From Desulfuribacillus alkaliarsenatis (lineage in GTDB: Bacteria; Bacillota; Bacilli; Desulfuribacillales; Desulfuribacillaceae), in assembly GCF_001730225.1 (NCBI RefSeq), contig NZ_MIJE01000030.1:1-64000 (forward strand): 64,000 bases of DNA, in the 5' to 3' direction. A program made the position numbers and the translations under genes. How positions within the stretch are numbered: position 1 is the first letter of the stretch; every line of letters begins with the position of its first letter. Positions 60,254 through 64,000 of this stretch are shown one piece after another. The notes below the pieces were generated by a model. That model saw nothing but the letters and a program-made list of their open reading frames with translations. It was not told where the DNA came from and searched no databases.

Positions 60254-61951
60254 TTAGACTTTGAATTTCGCTATTGAGTTCTTAAGTTCATCTGCCATAG
60301 ATTGCAAAGAGCTAGCGGAGGCAGTTATCTGTTCAATGGCGGCACTTTGTTCCTCTGTTGAGGCTGCGACCTCCTCGAATTGGCTTGAGGAGGCCTGCGC
60401 AATATCGCTTATATCCTTAATTGCACCTGATATATGTTCAATGTTATTGGCAAGCATCTCTGATGTAGCAGTGATTTCTTGGATTTGTGATGATACACCC
60501 TTTGTTGATTGAGCTATGTTAGCAAAGATAGCTTGTGCATTTTCAACCATTTGTCGTCCTGCTAGCACTTCAGTTTGAACAGTATTCATAGCCTTTACAG
60601 AAGTATTAGTATCTGCCTGAACCTGACCTATTAACTCTGTGATTTGACGGGCAGAAATCTCTGACTGTTCAGCAAGCTTACGAACCTCCTCGGCTACTAC
60701 AGCAAAACCTTTGCCATGCTCTCCTGCCCTTGCAGCTTCAATGGAAGCATTTAATGCCAATAGGTTTGTTTGCTCAGCTATGCCTGTTATTACACTTACG
60801 ATTTTCTCTATGTCCTTAGAACGTTCCTCTAGGGATTGTATATTTGTAACTGTATCGTTAACGTAGTCGCGCACCTGATTCATCTGTGACATAGTTTTTT
60901 GAATAGAGTGATTACCATCATCGGCCTGTTCAGATGTTTTTTGTGAGATAGCTGCAACGTCTATAATATTACTTGTTACTGCTTGTATGTCACATGTTAT
61001 ATCAGTTGTAGCCGTGTTGCTCTTTTCAACAGAAATTGCCTGCTGTTCAGAACCAGCAGCAGCTTCTTCTATAGCTGCGTTAATATGCTCAGTACCTTTG
61101 ATGGTTTGCTCACAGCCCGCAGCAAGACTTGTTGAGGAATGGACTAGGTTATCAGATAAGCGTATAATATGCTTAATCAAATCACTTAAATTGTTGCGCA
61201 TTTGATTATAGCTTTTATTTAATATACCAATCTCGTCATTAGACACATCAGTAAGTTGAATGGTAAAATTGCCATTTCCTGCTTCGGCAAACACATCTGT
61301 TAAGGAGCGTAAACGCTTATTGATATCTAACACGAAGAAAACTATCACAACAATTGCAATGAATATTATACCTAAAAGGGAAATGAATAATGCAGTCTTT
61401 GCTGATGTGATTGTAGAATCAATAAATTCCTGCGGTGCACCAACATACCATATACCAATTAAATCTCCAGCAGCATTTTTAATAGGCATATATGCAGCCT
61501 GGTATACAGTTCCTACAACATTTGCTTCTCCTAAGAAGACTTCACCTCGGCTTAGGACTGCTTCAGCAACCTGACTTGAAACCTGTGTTCCGACGGCTCG
61601 TTTGCCATCTATCGTAACATTTGTTGCGACTCGCGTATCTCCAAGGAATATAGTTACTGTATCCCCTGTTAACTCACCAATTCTGTCCACTAGCTGGAAA
61701 TTTTCATTCATGCGGATATTTCCTTTGTATAGTTCGTTATCGACTACCTGCCAGTCACCGGGGTATAGGGTGTCTATATATTCGTACCCTAAATATAAAT
61801 CAGAAACTGCCTTCTCTAAAGCTGTAGATTTCACTCCAGCTTCAATTTGTTTAATCATTACTATTCCAGCAATGACAGCAAACATTAAAAGCAAACTAAT
61901 AGTAATAATGCCGATTTTATAGCCTAGTTTTAAGTTCTTCCATAGCTTCAA
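60254..61951 (-). CDS. Methyl-accepting chemotaxis protein with single Cache-type sensor (second copy)
   Basis: The 565-residue product has the same layout as the MCP at 56911-58641: a first helix (about 10-30), a Cache-type sensor ([45 protein letters not shown]), a second helix, HAMP, and a signalling tip [20 protein letters not shown] followed by [19 protein letters not shown]. The shared VTIF(Q/L)GDTRVATNV core marks the two sensors as paralogues, perhaps for related ligands. TTG start at 61951 follows GGAGG by eight bases. Its strand is opposite, with the protease gene between them. Confidence 0.93.
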   Translation of the reverse strand: MKLWKNLKLGYKIGIITISLLLMFAVIAGIVMIKQIEAGVKSTALEKAVSDLYLGYEYIDTLYPGDWQVVDNELYKGNIRMNENFQLVDRIGELTGDTVTIFLGDTRVATNVTIDGKRAVGTQVSSQVAEAVLSRGEVFLGEANVVGTVYQAAYMPIKNAAGDLIGIWYVGAPQEFIDSTITSAKTALFISLLGIIFIAIVVIVFFVLDINKRLRSLTDVFAEAGNGNFTIQLTDVSNDEIGILNKSYNQMRNNLSDLIKHIIRLSDNLVHSSTSLAAGCEQTIKGTEHINAAIEEAAAGSEQQAISVEKSNTATTDITCDIQAVTSNIIDVAAISQKTSEQADDGNHSIQKTMSQMNQVRDYVNDTVTNIQSLEERSKDIEKIVSVITGIAEQTNLLALNASIEAARAGEHGKGFAVVAEEVRKLAEQSEISARQITELIGQVQADTNTSVKAMNTVQTEVLAGRQMVENAQAIFANIAQSTKGVSSQIQEITATSEMLANNIEHISGAIKDISDIAQASSSQFEEVAASTEEQSAAIEQITASASSLQSMADELKNSIAKFKV

Positions 61952-62183
61952 TGTTCCTTACCTCCAGGAAAATACTGTTATATAACTGTTGTGAAACAAC
62001 TATTACAAAGTCATAGTATATAATAAGAAGCAAAAATTACAATCGCTCTAAATTACTAGGAAATAGTGTCTTAGTACAGTGGGAATATTTAGCATAAATC
62101 TCATTTTGCACATTTCAATATAGATTCTGGGTAATGATACTGTATAAGCAAGGAATATATCTAAATGTTGAAGGAGTATGCAA

Positions 62184-63350
62184 ATGTTCAAGACTGTATT
62201 TAAAAGGTTTGGCGTTTTTACTATTGCCTTAGCTATTGTAACGAGTTTATATATAAGTTACATAAACACTGCTATTTATACCTGTGCAATTAATATCAGT
62301 GCGACTAATACCAACGTAGCTATTTCTGATTTTCAAGTTGAAATTGACGCGCTCTATAATCAGCTCGAACCAATATATGTTCAAGGGACAGTGAGATGGT
62401 GGAGCTTAATTCCTAATATAGAAGCAATGCAGAAATTACAGCAATTACAGCAATTGTATAGCGAACCAAATAATAAATTTATTACAAGGGACAACATTCT
62501 GCAGGTTATGGCAGATAAGCATAACATGCCTGTACGATTGTTGGAGTCGATAAGTGGTTCGGCGGGCAGACAGACCTTTTTAGAGCCTGAAGAAGCACGG
62601 GCATTGATTGCTTCATTGTATACAATAAAACCCGCCAAGGATGTGCCTGTACTATCCTACCATCACTTGCTGCGAGCTAAGGAAAACAGAAAATATAGCA
62701 ATAACAACATTGCTATATCCGTGGAAATGTTTGAGGAGCATATGTCTTTACTAAATGAACATGGATTTGTTACACTCACTATGGATGAGCTTGCACTGTT
62801 TCTCGATGGCTTAATTCAAATTCCAGAAAAAAGTGTAGTAATAACCTTTGATGATGGATACTTAAGTAACTTCGTTTATGCCTACCCAATATTAAAGGAT
62901 TATGGTTTTCGCGCAACAATCTTTACGATAACAGGAATGCTTAGGGATGAACCAGTAGAATTTGATCCAGATTTGTTACAATTTTTTAGCTGGCAGGAGA
63001 TGGATGACTACAGGGATGTGTTCGATTACGCTGGTCACACACATGATTTGCATTACATATCAATGAATGTGAGTTTTCTAAAGTCACGCTCCCAAAGTAG
63101 AATAACTAAGGATTTAAAGCAGTCGCGTGATCTTCTAGGTACTGATTATTTCGCCTATCCTTACGGACAATACAACAAAAATATTATCCAAGCACTAAAT
63201 GAAGCTGGATATACCATGGCTTTTACTACTAATCCTTACCGTGTTGAGCCTGGAACAGATAAATATAAAATTTCCAGGCTATGCGTAGTTTCCAAGACTA
63301 AGTTAGCCTACTTTAAAAACTTCGTTGGAATAGAAGATATGAGTGAATAA
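62184..63350 (+). CDS. Polysaccharide deacetylase (NodB domain)
   Basis: The 388-residue product has a signal peptide or anchor (about residues 6-30), a linker region of about 120 residues, and a NodB-type carbohydrate esterase 4 domain (about 155-380). VPVLSYHHLL, VVITFDDGYLSNF (the DD metal/base motif), AGHTHDLHYISMN (metal-binding H-x3-H) and FAYPYGQYNKNII are present. Such enzymes remove acetyl groups from peptidoglycan, poly-GlcNAc or chitin outside the cell. The ATG at 62184 is chosen because AAGGAG ends seven bases before it; the ATG at 62178 lies too close to that site. Confidence 0.88.
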   Translation: MFKTVFKRFGVFTIALAIVTSLYISYINTAIYTCAINISATNTNVAISDFQVEIDALYNQLEPIYVQGTVRWWSLIPNIEAMQKLQQLQQLYSEPNNKFITRDNILQVMADKHNMPVRLLESISGSAGRQTFLEPEEARALIASLYTIKPAKDVPVLSYHHLLRAKENRKYSNNNIAISVEMFEEHMSLLNEHGFVTLTMDELALFLDGLIQIPEKSVVITFDDGYLSNFVYAYPILKDYGFRATIFTITGMLRDEPVEFDPDLLQFFSWQEMDDYRDVFDYAGHTHDLHYISMNVSFLKSRSQSRITKDLKQSRDLLGTDYFAYPYGQYNKNIIQALNEAGYTMAFTTNPYRVEPGTDKYKISRLCVVSKTKLAYFKNFVGIEDMSE

Positions 63351-63463
63351 GAGTTGATATAATCAGAGTTGATATATGCAGATAAGTTAATAAGTATTAG
63401 ATTAGCTTACTAAGTTATGTTAAAATGATGAAATTGGAGTATTTATGGGGAGGAAAAAGTAGG

Positions 63464-63958
63464 ATGATACATGTTCTATTTGTCTGTTTAGGCAATATTT
63501 GTAGGTCGCCAATGGCAGAGGCGGTGTTTAGAAAATTAGTAAAACAAGAGCGCCTAAATAATCATATTTTCATAGACTCGGCTGGAACAGGGGGGTGGCA
63601 TGTTGGTAAACCCCCTCACCAAGGTACGCAGGATATTCTTCAGGAGCATGGGGTTGACTATCAAGGGATTAAAGCAAGACAATTGCATCCAGATGATATT
63701 AATAGATTTGATTACATTATAGTTATGGATCAAGAGAATTTAGAAAATGTTAATCGATTGCTACAAAGCATAAAACAACAAAAAGACAATTATGTAGCTA
63801 AATTATTAGAGTTTGCTACTGATAAATCTTATGAGGATGTGCCAGATCCTTATTACGTAGGTGGATTTGACAAGGTCTATGATTTGATTGAAGATGGCTG
63901 CAAAGGGTTATTAACAACTATTAAGAAGCAACATAGCATAGGGGGAGATTCAGATTAA
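63464..63958 (+). CDS. Low-molecular-weight protein tyrosine phosphatase
   Basis: The 164-residue product is a LMW-PTP: the P-loop VCLGNICRSPMAE near the N-terminus gives Cys8 as nucleophile (C-x5-R-S) and Arg14, and VPDPYYVGGFDKVY near the C-terminus supplies the general-acid Asp. FIDSAGTGGWHVGKPPHQGT is also typical. In Firmicutes such enzymes dephosphorylate tyrosine or arginine (YwlE) residues; which is not clear. ATG at 63464 lies ten bases after GGGGAGG. The stop overlaps the presumed dtd start. Confidence 0.92.
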   Translation: MIHVLFVCLGNICRSPMAEAVFRKLVKQERLNNHIFIDSAGTGGWHVGKPPHQGTQDILQEHGVDYQGIKARQLHPDDINRFDYIIVMDQENLENVNRLLQSIKQQKDNYVAKLLEFATDKSYEDVPDPYYVGGFDKVYDLIEDGCKGLLTTIKKQHSIGGDSD

Positions 63959-64000
63959 GGTAGTAATTCAAAGAGTAGTTAGTAGCAATGTATATCTGCC
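63954..64000 (+). CDS. dtd: D-aminoacyl-tRNA deacylase, 5' end only, apparent ATT start
   Basis: The last 47 bases read ATT-AAG-GTA-GTA-ATT-CAA-AGA-GTA, that is (I/M)KVVIQRVVSSNVYL, matching the start of Dtd (usually M-R/K-V-V-x-Q-R-V). Dtd removes D-amino acids mischarged on tRNA. There is no ATG, GTG or TTG in frame from the stop at 63939-63941 to the N-terminal motif; ATT at 63954 has GGGGGAG six bases before it and overlaps the phosphatase stop (ATTAA). The rest of the gene is outside the window. The identification rests on only 15 residues. Confidence 0.6.
   Translation, partial: MKVVIQRVVSSNVYL

Noticed and set aside
1-64000. CRISPR arrays, tRNA or rRNA genes
   Set aside because: No regularly spaced identical repeats with unique spacers and no recognisable tRNA or rRNA sequence were seen. 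The tandem repeats found are in coding sequence.

Overview
This window reads as a chromosome segment of a low-GC, Bacillales-like Firmicute. The evidence is the gene set and synteny: addB-addA, bpsA-bpsB, gbsR divergent from opuAA-opuAB-opuAC, a yhaM-type exonuclease, lemA-htpX, typA and NDH-2, together with strong AGGAGG-type ribosome binding sites and sigma-A promoters. A sulfur/anaerobe flavour comes from a CoA-disulfide reductase-rhodanese fusion, a lipoprotein rhodanese and a small exported protein with a CX4CH heme-like motif. A Desulfuribacillus-like genus would fit, but I cannot establish the taxon from the window alone.

Region 1 (1-7561) is accessory DNA and the most unusual part. 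Eight or nine small, functionally unrelated genes all lie on the + strand. They are separated by palindromic sequences that look like integron attC sites: RYYYAAC-type boxes followed by AAC and GCAGTCC- or GCATC-type arms, with GTTRRRY-type boxes at the other end. Cargo includes lipoproteins, a 4-TM protein, a pentapeptide-repeat protein, a Phd/RelE toxin-antitoxin pair, a SAM methyltransferase and a truncated NUDIX. No integron integrase is visible, so this is best described as a gene-cassette array (CALIN-like) in a Firmicute. An IS21-family element cuts its left edge, and an IS110-family transposase remnant sits inside it. Several sites carry a hairpin with the constant loop GTCCT and varying but complementary stems.

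Region 2 (7662-18414) holds an MFS transporter, a nitroreductase and then a cluster. The cluster is a CapA-type phosphoesterase, a gamma-glutamyltransferase without a signal peptide, a response regulator with a degenerate GGDEF domain, and an ATP-grasp (D-Ala-D-Ala ligase-like) protein fused to a degenerate M20 peptidase-like domain. Two DAACS (glutamate/dicarboxylate) symporters follow. I infer a system that makes, trims or senses a gamma-glutamyl or other small peptide; this is not proven.

Region 3 (18475-30644) contains a PadR-DUF2812 pair with three phased operators, the type III PKS/methyltransferase pair bpsA-bpsB, NDH-2, a Cof-type HAD phosphatase, a BaiN-type flavoprotein, two adjacent proteins with related stalk-like domains (one with CX4CH and a long Pro-Ala linker), lemA-htpX, and typA.

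Region 4 (30672-49116) is metabolic and envelope housekeeping: a LarA-like protein, a Na+/H+ antiporter-family protein, gbsR with a CoADR-rhodanese gene, the opuA glycine betaine ABC transporter, a SIMPL protein, a LiaF-like membrane protein, an alpha/beta-hydrolase lacking its nucleophile, a divergent MurB, a flavoprotein, a bactofilin-like membrane protein, YdcF, YhaM (apparently starting with ATT), a DUF2797 protein and a two-domain rhodanese lipoprotein.

Region 5 (49240-64000) has addB-addA, two MCPs sharing the same sensor type and flanking an HtrA-type protease with a stalk domain, a polysaccharide deacetylase, a low-molecular-weight protein tyrosine phosphatase, and the first codons of dtd, which again appears to start with ATT.
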